Shown one piece after another: positions 9,092-16,259 of a stretch of 17,751 nucleotides of DNA (position 1 is the first letter of the stretch; each line of letters opens with the position of its first letter). The position numbers and the translations under genes are program-made. The notes under the pieces were generated by a model, which did no database searches, had not been told where the DNA came from, and was given only the letters and a program-made list of their open reading frames with translations. The DNA comes from Chromera velia (lineage: Eukaryota; Sar; Chromeraceae), in NCBI GenBank assembly GCA_018398765.1, contig JAHBMJ010005331.1, forward strand, positions 53,557 to 71,307, in the 5' to 3' direction.

Positions 9092-10003
9092 CTGGATGAT
9101 CGGGGTGCGATTTCAGAGCGAGCTAATCAAGTAAGCTTTGACATATCGTTCTCCACAAAAGGTATTAATTCATTTATTGACTGGTTGGAAAGGAAAATTG
9201 ACTCTGTGCGTAATCGGTTGTTGGCTTACAGAGGAGTGAGGGGTTTTGGGAGAAACGCTGTGACTGAGAGATGCAGAGAGGAAGCATCCGAACGTATGTT
9301 AGCAATGGCAGGGTTAAGGATGTTTCTTGCTTATGCTGGGGAACACGAAATACAATCTTGTCCCGTATATGGGTCATGAGTTTGTGACTGCGATTGTGCA
9401 CTCTCCGTCTCGCTGCATATGCATGCTTCGGTTCCACCATCATACTCACTCACTATTTCCCCCCCGTTTCCACATAAGAAGGAGGACTCTGCTGCAAGGG
9501 AACGCACAGTCTTTAGGGCAAGGATAAAAAAGAGGGTGTTGTGTTGGTTCTTGCTTTTACATTGCATGACAGCGGATCTTTTTCTTGATTTGTCGGATTC
9601 AAAGTTTTCCGTCTTTTTGAGGGGCGTCAAGAGGGGCTGCAGGCAGCACTGGGATCATACAGACTTCATGGCAAGGAAAATCATCTATATGGTTTAGTCT
9701 TTATGGGTACGTTGGTTTTACTTGGGGAGTATAGTGGGCTTTGTGATGGATAGGTTCATTCAGCATCTTTATGCGGTAGGCAGGGGGGTGAGGGGTGGGG
9801 TTAGTGGAAAAAGGAACGCGTTAGAGAGGGGGTATGCACATCGATTCTACTTAACTCTCTCTGTAAATAACGGGAGGCATGGATTGTTTGTGGTTACGCC
9901 ACTGGTCGTTGTTGCAGGGTCCCAGATTGAATTGCAAGATGCGGAGATGGCCTGCATTCAAAAGTTCGATCGTACATGCCGAAGTGGAATACGGTGGGAG
10001 TGA
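9092..10003 (+). pseudogene. Decayed GIY-YIG endonuclease-like domain
   Basis: One frame, in phase with ORF1-3, with stops at 9377 (TGA), 9695 (TAG) and 10001 (TGA). An N-terminal helical region (9150-9375, FIDWLERKIDSVRNRLLAYR) precedes the nuclease. The nuclease signature reads IIY (9683-9688), then in this frame FYLG about eleven residues later, DRFIQH (Arg and His at the expected distance), AHRFYLTL, GLFVVTPL, and a late acidic position DAEMACIQKF matching the catalytic Glu. An overlapping frame (9708-9722) reads YVGFT, a better YIG match, so one or two indels are likely. GIY-YIG nucleases nick DNA to prime Penelope-like integration. Here it lies before the RT, not after it. The match is by eye and moderate. 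Confidence 0.55.
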
Positions 10004-10075
10004 GGAGGAGAGTGAAAGGTGAGTTTAGCTGAAGGTTCAAATCTAACTGCATGAGCAGAGAGGTGATAGGAGGGG
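10004..10075 (+). other. Short spacer after the endonuclease segment
   Basis: Five stops (10001, 10013, 10052, 10064, 10067) cluster in the otherwise open frame, so this may be an intron remnant or a decayed spacer. GGTTCAAATC at about 10033 resembles a tRNA B box, but there is no partner A box or cloverleaf. Confidence 0.35.
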
Positions 10076-10827
10076 GTGGGGGGGGATGGGGCTTTGAGGA
10101 CGTCGGAAAGGTTGGCTTCCAGATATAGAGGTGTTTCGATCTGCTTGGACAAGCTGTCGGAATTCTTTGTGATTAGGAGGAGGATTACGGTAGCAATGGC
10201 GAGCCGGGGAGGGACTACGTTCTCCCGTGCTGCTTGTTTGTCTGCTGTGGGGGGGTTTGGGGATGGGGGGGGGGGGGTCTATCTACCGGGAACGGGGGAG
10301 GGAGAGGTACAATCTCTGGCCCTACGAACACAGCAATCTTTCTTTTCCACTCGCTTCTATTGTCGCTTCTCAGTAAGAAGAGAATGAGTGACAATCAGCT
10401 GAGGGCTTTGTCTATTTATGAGAATGATCTGTTGTCTGTCTGTAGCCTGTTTCCTCTTTGTGGAGTATTGGGGGCGGGGAGGGCAGTTTTTGATACAAAT
10501 GTGGGCAGGTTGTGCAAATTGAAAGGGTGGTCCATCAGGAAGATTAAAAACACGAGAAGTAAAACGTTCCGTTTGCCCCTGATGGACTTCCCTCCTTTTT
10601 TTCGGTTTTATCGGTCAGTAATGACTCAGAAAGATTGGTGGAGGGAGGCCAGTATGGGAGGATCTTTAGAGGTGGTGATTTTACCAGCCCGTTTGTGTAA
10701 TTTACAGCAAGCGCTTGACAATTCCTACTCTGTTTGTGGGAGGGAGGGTGATGATGTAAATGGGGGGGGAGTTACTGAGGAATCTGTGGATGTAACGTGC
10801 ACTGATGGTTCTGCGTGCCCATGTTAA
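10076..10827 (+). pseudogene. Linker region between endonuclease and reverse transcriptase
   Basis: Open in the ORF1/endonuclease frame from 10076 to 10387. The protein-like reading then moves to the next frame after the run of 13 G at 10265-10277 and continues to a stop at 10827. It contains basic segments (FFVIRRRITVAMASRGG; KGWSIRKIKNTRSKTFRLPL) and ends in a Cys cluster CTDGSACPC. Known: permuted Penelope-like proteins join nuclease and RT through a short domain with a CxC motif. The CPC here is in the right place, but no other landmark was recognised and the region is longer than expected, so the link is tentative. The homopolymer frameshift is either mutation or a sequencing error. Confidence 0.4.
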
Positions 10828-11072
10828 TCCCTCGAGATTATGTATGGTTTGGACTGCCTTGATGGACATGTCTGCTCTCTGCTCTCTCTTTTTCCTCGTC
10901 TTTGGTCTGCTCTCTCTCTTCCCTCGAATTTCTCCGCTACTTCTAAGCTGTGGCCCGGGCCTGAAGGGTTGGAAAGGGGTGAGGAAGGGTTTGTTGTCTT
11001 TTTTATCGTACGTAAATGCACTCAGGGGAGGTCTTGTGGGCTAGTCTTGTGGGTTAAGAATGTAGGGGGCAG
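10828..11072 (+). other. Interval between linker and RT N-terminal part
   Basis: Three overlapping + frames (10805-11044, 10840-11130, and antisense 10824-11021), none with a motif. A CT-rich tract at about 10868-10948 ending TTCTAAG resembles a splice acceptor, so this could be an intron. No gene can be supported. Confidence 0.4.
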
Positions 11073-11833
11073 GTGTTTGTGTCTGCTGCTACATGGGCGG
11101 ATCTACAGTGTCGTTGGCTCTCCATGTTAGAGGTGTATCGTTTAGGCCCCAAGTTGCCTGAGAAGGGGTCTGCGGTTGTGAAGGTGATGAAGGCTGCGCT
11201 TGTCATTACACCCGTTGATAGAGCTAAGGGCGACTTAGCTTTCCCCTGCCGTCGGATGTATGTTATGTGTATGCGTAGGGCCTTCCTTACGGATGCCGCA
11301 TATGTTCGACTTACTCCAACACAAATCGCTGATCGTGAGTCTCTGTTGTTTGATCCATCTTTTTGGTCTGTCCCAATGAAGACATTCATGGCTCAGTTTG
11401 CAATTCCTAGCAGAACATGACATAAGTTTGGGACAGGGATTCTCTAGCCAAAGAGGAAGTCTTGGGGGTCCGAGGGTTTGGTTGTGGGCAGGTGGGATGC
11501 ATTAAAATTCAGGCAGTTGGTTTCATATGCAAAACACTGTTGGAAGGGGGTCTTTTCTTTTTTCTGCAAGGTTTTTAACGGACTCTTAAAATTTTTTGCA
11601 CCACATTGTGATTTGAATTCTGTTTTCCAGTTTTAAGAAATGTTGGGTGACTTCAACGTTAGGTTCGGACGGGTTGCAGACAGGGCGTTGTTTATGTGTA
11701 TCCTACCGAGCTGGCCAATAGGTTTGGTTGCAATTGTAGTGGATGATATCAAAGCGTACTTTCTATCTTTATCCTGAGCTGACTTTTTGTCTTCTCTTGA
11801 TGCTTTGGTTTATTTTTTTTCTTCTTTTTCCAG
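11073..11833 (+). pseudogene. Penelope-like reverse transcriptase, N-terminal part with motif A
   Basis: A 115-codon open frame (11073-11420) followed in the same frame by stop-broken sequence to about 11833. Residues 45-63 read ITPVDRAKGDLAFPCRRMY, followed by LTDAAYVRL. This matches the conserved DKA...C(K/R)K.Y...Y..l block at the start of Penelope-like and related RTs. Motif A is read at 11733-11765 as IVVDDIKAYF, with adjacent Asp codons at 11742 and 11745. Stops occur at 11418 and at least three further positions. Splice-like sites lie at 11571-11630 (GT...TTTTCCAG) and an acceptor-like tract ends at 11833. The downstream RT motifs resume only at 13654 in another frame. Motif assignment by eye; fairly confident for the RT, less for the exact subfamily. 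Confidence 0.62.
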
Positions 11834-12068
11834 GCATCGTTTTGCTGTGTTGAGAAAGGGAGGGTCTATTTCTAGGGGGTAGCACTAGGATGAGTATTAT
11901 AAGTACCCCTAGTTTGGCGGGCTTTCTAACTAGTTAGGATGATAGTTTAGACTTATGCTATATAAAAGTTATAGATATAGAACATACTGGAAATTTGATT
12001 TCTATGGTGGCAGGCCATTCATGCTTTCTAGTTCGTGAGAAATTCTTATTCAAAAGTAGTGTCGCTAC
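11834..12068 (+). other. Sequence after motif A, no clear coding
   Basis: A frame at about 11881-12090 is open apart from one stop and reads protein-like (GNLISMVAGHSCFLVREKF), but no motif is recognised. It could be the start of the insertion-in-fingers region that telomerase-like RTs have between motifs A and B. Confidence 0.35.
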
Positions 12069-12230
12069 GATCTGGTGGGGCTTTTCATAGTAGGGATGGA
12101 CTGTGACAAACCTTCACCTCCCGCCAGTACGCCTGCCCCGCCACGTCCCGCCAGACACAGTCAATCCCCGCCAAGAAAAATGAACACTTACCTGAGGCTC
12201 TCAGTGACCCACACTAAAGACAAATAAAGC

Positions 12231-12512
12231 TTATCTCCCCGTGTCTGTTGCTTCTTCATGTTCCATATTATTCCATTTCTTCAAACAACGCGCTAATTCG
12301 GAGGCAGAAACACTAAGAGTAGAATCAGATCGATAGACTTTATACAGCCAATAAAAAACCGCATCAAAACGGACAAAATCTGTGTGCGTGATCACTGAAT
12401 TCTGCTGATATCGAATGTTTAACTCCACTTTCTTCTTGTCTTCTGTCTGGAGCTCTTCAATCTCAGGGATAGAACGATAAATGAGAAAAGGGTCAAAAGT
12501 AGAGACAAACAA
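12231..12512 (-). CDS. Unknown 93-codon open frame, divergent from the acidic frame
   Basis: Runs from ATG at 12512 to TAA at 12231 on the - strand. The product is of ordinary composition, unlike most chance frames here: FDPFLIYRSIPEIEELQTED, then a KKKVELNIRY stretch, an aromatic VFYWLYKVY segment (residues 52-60) and a charged helical end. No family was recognised. Its start lies 29 bp from the start of the + strand frame 12542-13243, so the two could share a central promoter. Beyond its stop, a strong splice-donor match (CAG/GTAAGT on the - strand, about 12187-12195) suggests transcript processing or a larger spliced gene. Confidence 0.4.
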   Translation of the reverse strand: MFVSTFDPFLIYRSIPEIEELQTEDKKKVELNIRYQQNSVITHTDFVRFDAVFYWLYKVYRSDSTLSVSASELARCLKKWNNMEHEEATDTGR

Positions 12513-12541
12513 CCACTAATTATGACTGAATCCTGGATGCA

Positions 12542-13243
12542 GTGGTGTATTGCGTCCTTTGTGAGTCAAGACTGGATCCCAGTATTCCTGCCGTTTCAGT
12601 TAATTGCAAGTATGGGATCAAGGTGAACGGAACAACAGTGAAAACAAGGTTGTACATCGGAAAGTTTTTGGAGAGACACGTTGTTGCGTGTCACTGCAAG
12701 GGTAAAACCAAACAGATGATTGCCAATGTACAAAGAAAAAAGAAGAGAAAGGGTGATACGATGAAGAGTGTGCAGTCAGTGGAGGGGCAAAAAAGAACAA
12801 AAAGAGGGGGAGAGAAAGAGAGCGATGAGAGTGACGATGAAGGTGAGGAAGAGGAAGAAAGAGAGGCACTGGAGGGGGAAGGAGGAAGAGATGTAGAAGG
12901 CTCTAAAGAGGACGAGGAGGAGGAGTGGGGGGACGGGGACGAAGAGGAGGAAGAAGATAAGGAAGAGTGGCCTCGGCTTCCTAACAGGTTTCCGATGCCT
13001 GTCCCCCATCTGGCGGCAGACAGTATTGTTGCCTCAGATGTCTCGATTCCATGGAAGGATGCCGATATACTGATAGCCGCGGAGAATGGAACCATCAGAG
13101 TGGAAGAATATGAATGGATCATGGGTCCTTTGGTTATAAGGGATAGGTTTTTTATGAAAGGAATCGAATTGAGGAAGTATTTTTCGTTTGAAGAAAAGTA
13201 TGCCAACCAGTGGGTGTGGGTAGAGAGGATAGTCACTGCGTAA
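12542..13243 (+). CDS. Unknown acidic protein with N-terminal Cys pairs
   Basis: 233 codons open from GTG 12542 to TAA 13243; no ATG lies between the upstream stop (12527) and residue 59, so the start may lie in an upstream exon. Layout: Cys4-x2-Cys7, Cys22 and Cys50-x-Cys52, which could bind zinc; a basic KKKRK at 66-70 (nuclear signal-like); a very acidic stretch at 92-143 made mostly of Glu and Asp; then a folded-looking C-terminal part (150-233) with WKDADILIAAENGTIRVEEY and WIMGPLVIRDRFFMKGIEL. No family was recognised. Acidic stretches of this kind are common in nuclear chromatin proteins, but that is only analogy. The 245-codon antisense frame (12691-13428) is its Ser-rich shadow. It sits between RT motifs A and B and cannot itself be part of the RT core. 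Confidence 0.5.
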   Translation: MVYCVLCESRLDPSIPAVSVNCKYGIKVNGTTVKTRLYIGKFLERHVVACHCKGKTKQMIANVQRKKKRKGDTMKSVQSVEGQKRTKRGGEKESDESDDEGEEEEEREALEGEGGRDVEGSKEDEEEEWGDGDEEEEEDKEEWPRLPNRFPMPVPHLAADSIVASDVSIPWKDADILIAAENGTIRVEEYEWIMGPLVIRDRFFMKGIELRKYFSFEEKYANQWVWVERIVTA

Positions 13244-13653
13244 ACAAACTGCAGGGAGGCGTGTTGGAGGTTGGCGGGAGGTGGGAGGGGGCTGGCGGGT
13301 GGCTGGTGGGAGGCGGATGGAGGAAAAGCAGACTGGAAGTCTATCTTCTGGCGGGGGTTTGCTTTGTTGGCGGAGGGGTCTGACCTTAGAGAGACGATCA
13401 GGCCCCACCAGGTCAAGCTGCCCGCCACCCCACCAAATCATGGCGACATGTTATTGACTTTGAACCAATTTTTTGAAGTGAAAATGTAACCTGCCATCAG
13501 TTCTGTTAGCTCCAATCAGCACTTTAGAATGTAGAAAAAAAGATTGATATATGAACAAAGTGCCCGCCATGTCTAGATTTTTTGTTAAAGAAAGTATAAA
13601 CTTAGGGTCGCCCTTATACAGTAACATAGTACTACCCCCTAGGGTCTGTTTTT
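13244..13653. other. G-rich then AT-rich interval before RT motif B
   Basis: First 170 bp are G-rich with repeated TGGCGGG/GGTGGGAGG units; the rest is AT-rich. An ATG-started frame (13551-13784) overlaps the RT frame but has no motif. Sequence at about 13545-13610 may already belong to the RT element. Confidence 0.4.
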
Positions 13654-14562
13654 ATGAAAAGTGCGGGCCCTGCTGTTGGGGAGGCATGGCTCACAAGGTG
13701 TGTGAAGAAGAAACAAGAGGTTTTCCTCTCCACACATGCAAATCATGCACATGCCACCTATATTCCATTAAGTTTGTTGTATGATTTAATTAGAGTTAAC
13801 TTTAATTCAAATACTATCTGGGTATTAGGGAAGAGGGTTACTCAGGTGGAGGGCTTCCCGCAAGGGAGTCCGTGTTCACCTGGGGGCGCGCGTTTTTATG
13901 CTACATGGAAAGAATATCAGAAAGCACTTCTCCTGAATGTCACTTCATGGCAGTTCTCTAAGTGGTTCATGAGGCGCTATATGGATGATCGGACATTGAT
14001 GGCTCGTTTTGTTGCTCCCAATTTTTTTGAAAACGATCCTTTTATGCTTTTATTACAGCGCTATGATTTCTACCATAGTATATGTGTTTTGGAGAGACAG
14101 TGTGGGAAAGAGGTTTTGGGTCTCTCTCTCTTCACTCTCGAGAGTATCCCAGAAGTTGTTTTGTTCTCTCCAAAGAATTCGAATAGATCTGTTTTCTCCC
14201 TTTTCATTGATGGATCCTTGGAAACTGCACATGCCATTGGGAGTGACCTGTCCTTACATTCTTCTGTTTATTTGCGTCCCCGTTTCATTCATGGGAATGC
14301 GTGTGTAGTCAGCCGCTCTACGTGTTCAGGTCTGATATGCGGTCACATTATAAAAATGTTTTTATATGTAAATCTGCCCATCTGTTTAATGGTAAGGGAG
14401 TTGTTATTAATGTTCGTTGAATTGCTGTCTTTGCGATGGCTTTTTAATTTTCTCAAGGAACAGTATTTACGTGTTTTGGTCCATACGACCAGCACGGACC
14501 TGATTGAAGGATGGTTGAATGAGGATGGGTTTCTTGAGCACTTTAGGCCAATGATGTATTGA
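13654..14562 (+). pseudogene. Penelope-like reverse transcriptase, C-terminal part (motif B, YMDD, thumb)
   Basis: 302 open codons from ATG 13654, an internal start because motif A lies upstream in another frame. Residues 40-67 (LLYDLIRVNF...VEGF) lead into QGSPCSP (70-76), the motif B equivalent of MGSPLSP in Penelope-like RTs. Catalytic YMDD is at 109-112. A primer-grip-like stretch follows at about 144-158 (CVLERQCGKEVLGLSL), then a long helical thumb-like region to residue 302. No GIY-YIG or other nuclease follows; 141 bp later the right terminal repeat begins. In Penelope-like elements of the usual kind the nuclease would be here. This frame is unbroken and is the best-preserved part of the element. 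RT identity is strong; Penelope-like assignment rests on motif spacing and on the upstream DKA-type block. Confidence 0.75.
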
Positions 14563-14703
14563 ATGTGTTTACATTTATATATTCCTTATTTCGATTCTTT
14601 TTGTCCTATTAATCTTTTATCGAACGTCTCTTTTACTTAGCACACAGAACCAGAAGCGATAGAAAAAAGACAGTGGCGAGACCGAAGGGGGGGGTCGCGC
14701 GTG
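14563..14703 (+). other. 3' leader of the Penelope-like element
   Basis: A short AT-rich stretch with a GAAGGGGGGGGTCGCGCG motif just before the right repeat. No gene is present. The purine run could act as a polypurine-like end signal, but Penelope-like elements do not need one. Confidence 0.4.
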
Positions 14704-15064
14704 ATGTTGTGTATTGGAATTGCGGTTGCTTGTCTGGCATGTCGAGATTGAGAGTTTGCGCATTGATACTACGGCTTATACCAGAACGATTTTAAATTAT
14801 ACGTGCGACCGATCGTTCACGGGGTGGTCTTTGAGCCATGCCAAGATTTATTGATTTTTCGCACTGTACGTGTATTTGGCATCGAATTGGCATGTGTCCA
14901 TCTATCTGTACATGTGTACTGAGATACAGGTATATGAGATTTCGAGTAGAAGGACTGCTCTTCCACTGAACACAGTGCTACTACCGCCTACTAGCATAGT
15001 GTGTAGACGGTTAGGATATACATTATAGCTGTCTGAAGTAACACGAATTCTAAGGTAATACTAA
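14704..15064 (+). repeat. Right 361-bp direct terminal repeat (pseudo-LTR)
   Basis: Same length as the left copy (6978-7338), with 36 mismatches and no gaps by hand count. Of 29 transitions, 21 have A or T in this copy where the left has G or C. It ends ACTAA and is followed at once by ATGTTTAGAA. Confidence 0.93.
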
Positions 15065-15074
15065 ATGTTTAGAA
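15065..15074 (+). repeat. Right 10-bp target-site duplication, ATGTTTAGAA
   Basis: Identical to 6967-6976 and abutting the right terminal repeat. See the left copy for the reasoning. Confidence 0.7.
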
Positions 15075-15170
15075 ACATGTATAACATAAAACAATATACA
15101 ATACGCAAATTTCACTATATACATTGTTACATATATGTTATATACCGAATTTACTATATGCCATATGTAC
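15075..15170. other. AT-rich segment, right remainder
   Basis: About 96 bp made largely of ATAT, TATAC and CATATG steps, between the element and the LINE. It would join with 6625-6966 in the pre-insertion sequence. No gene is present; the open frame beginning at 15065 only becomes LINE-like from 15177. Confidence 0.5.
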
Positions 15171-15215
15171 TATATAAACAGACAGTGCACGCCGTATGGT
15201 TGTATGGATGCGAAA
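15171..15215 (+). repeat. Right copy of LINE target duplication
   Basis: Counterpart of 6580-6624 with 5 mismatches in 45 bp. It restarts the LINE at the codon where the left half broke. Confidence 0.7.
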
Positions 15216-16246
15216 TCCATGCATACCCAGATAGCGCGTATGCAGAATTCGATGAGAAGCAAAGGAGATTTGTCAGGTTTGTTTTGCGTTTGAGAAAGAA
15301 AGAAAATTGTAACATCCTGATGATAGAAGGAAGTTTCATTCCGATCGATCTCAAAGTGGCTTCCAAAACGATCCGGTAGGCAGGGAAGGCTTTAAAGGAG
15401 AAAAGAAACGAAGCGGTAGGGCAGGCAATCCTCATATGCCTGAGAAAGGGAGTAGAGAATGAAATGGGAGGGGGGGGAGGAATGCATCCTTTTCATCTTT
15501 TCCCTCATCTGAAGCAATGTGCACAGGCACTCTACACAGACAGAGGAATACACCCTAAGGCTTTTGCAAAAGAAAGACTAAAAGGAAGCACAAAGTAGAG
15601 AAGAACACAGGTAGTCAATGAAAGAGTGAACGGAATAGAGAGATGGCTGCTGAAGAGAATAAAAAATGAGCTAGACGAGAAAAAGGGAAAGGCGTTTGCA
15701 CATAGAATAGAAAGAAACATAAGAGAGAAGAGCAGTCAGGAGAAGGTAGAACTGCCAGGAGTGATGATGGCTGACGTGTACAGAAAGGTCTTAAACGGAA
15801 ACCGTCTCCAGCTTTCTTTGTTTGAAGATAGAGCAGGTAGAAAGGTTGGCTCAACAATGAAAATAGACAGAGAGAGAATAAGGAGAACCCCTTTTTGCTA
15901 TACGAGAGTGGCGCTGCGATCGGAACATAGGAGGAGAGCAGCATGTAAGGCAGGAGACAGGGCTGTGGCTGCGACTTAGGGAAAAATTCTGGTAAGGGGG
16001 GGAGAGAAGGTACCGTTACAGAAAAAGACGTGCCAGTTCTTTTAAAGGTGGTTGGGAATCGAGGTGGTGGAAGACGAAATCCATCTCGTAACAGAATGTC
16101 CTGTTTTTCATAGAGAGAGAGCAGAGGTATTCAGGAAGATAGAAGAGAAATGGGACAGCAAGATGGAAGAAAGAGCCAGAAAGGCAGCCACAGAAAGAGA
16201 AGGGTTCAACAGAGAAGAGGGAAAAAAAGATAACTCGATGCTTTAA
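15171..16246 (+). pseudogene. LINE ORF2, C-terminal half with zinc-knuckle relic
   Basis: One frame, broken by stops near 15377, 15596, 15977 and 16043. It opens with KQTVHAVWLYGCE, repeating the end of the left half, and continues AEFDEKQRRFVRFVLRLRKK, typical of the post-RT region where LINEs keep a 'yG.e.w' motif followed by a basic helix. Near the end, TCQFF (about 16027-16041) followed by EDEIHLVTECPVFHRERAEVF (16070-16132) matches the C-terminal CCHC knuckle 'C..C...E..H...eCp.f...R..vf', with the second Cys replaced by Phe. The purine-rich middle (15380-15960) is Lys/Arg/Glu-rich with little motif content. The frame preserves phase over 1 kb, so decay has been mostly by point mutation. 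Confidence 0.78.
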
Positions 16247-16259
16247 TTTCTGCTTTCTG

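Larger units (their letters stand above)
12069..13414. mobile_element. Candidate inner insertion splitting the RT (boundaries uncertain)
   Basis: This block separates RT motif A from motif B and carries a divergent pair of open frames. Its ends hold a near-matching inverted 13-mer: GATCTGGTGGGGC at 12069-12081 against the complement of 13402-13414 (12 of 13). Inside, CCCGCCA occurs at 12120, 12137, 12147 and 12167, and its complement TGGCGGG at 13272, 13293 and 13349 (degenerate at 13368). The clusters thus point outward symmetrically, like subterminal repeats of DNA transposons. No target-site duplication was found, CCCGCCA also occurs in forward orientation at 13421 and 13563, and no transposase was recognised, so this is a hypothesis. 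Confidence 0.35.
6978..15064 (+). mobile_element. Penelope-like retroelement with direct terminal repeats and endonuclease-before-RT order
   Basis: About 8.1 kb between two 361-bp direct repeats. Internal order on the + strand is: leader, three unknown open frames (7721-9091), GIY-YIG-like endonuclease (9092-10003), linker (10076-10827), RT N-terminal part with motif A (11073-11833), an interruption, then RT motif B, YMDD and thumb (13654-14562), then a short 3' leader. Known: Penelope-like elements use an RT related to telomerase plus a GIY-YIG nuclease and carry pseudo-LTRs. A deep group (Naiad and Chlamys) has the nuclease N-terminal to the RT and lacks hammerhead ribozymes. Seen here: that same permuted order, no nuclease after the RT, no CTGANGA/GAAA hammerhead core in the repeats. 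The copy is dead: many in-frame stops, frame changes and a probable inner insertion. Upstream extra open frames are unusual for the group. Confidence 0.68.

Noticed and set aside
10033-10050. tRNA gene from a B-box-like GGTTCAAATC
   Set aside because: No A box at the right distance and no cloverleaf folding could be drawn.
12691-13428. 245-codon Ser-rich open frame on the - strand
   Set aside because: It is the antisense of the acidic Glu/Asp stretch and G-rich tail of the + strand frame; the Ser runs come from complementing GAG/GAA codons.
6978-15064. Retroviral-type LTR retrotransposon reading of the 361-bp direct repeats
   Set aside because: The repeats lack TG...CA ends, no primer-binding sequence follows the left one, no protease, RNase H or integrase was recognised, and the RT motifs are Penelope-like.
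6978-15064. DIRS/Ngaro-type element
   Set aside because: No tyrosine recombinase motif was seen and the RT reads QGSPCSP...YMDD, not the DIRS pattern; repeats are simple direct repeats, not split or inverted.
15615-15944. 109-codon frame on the - strand
   Set aside because: Antisense shadow of the purine-rich LINE C-terminal region.
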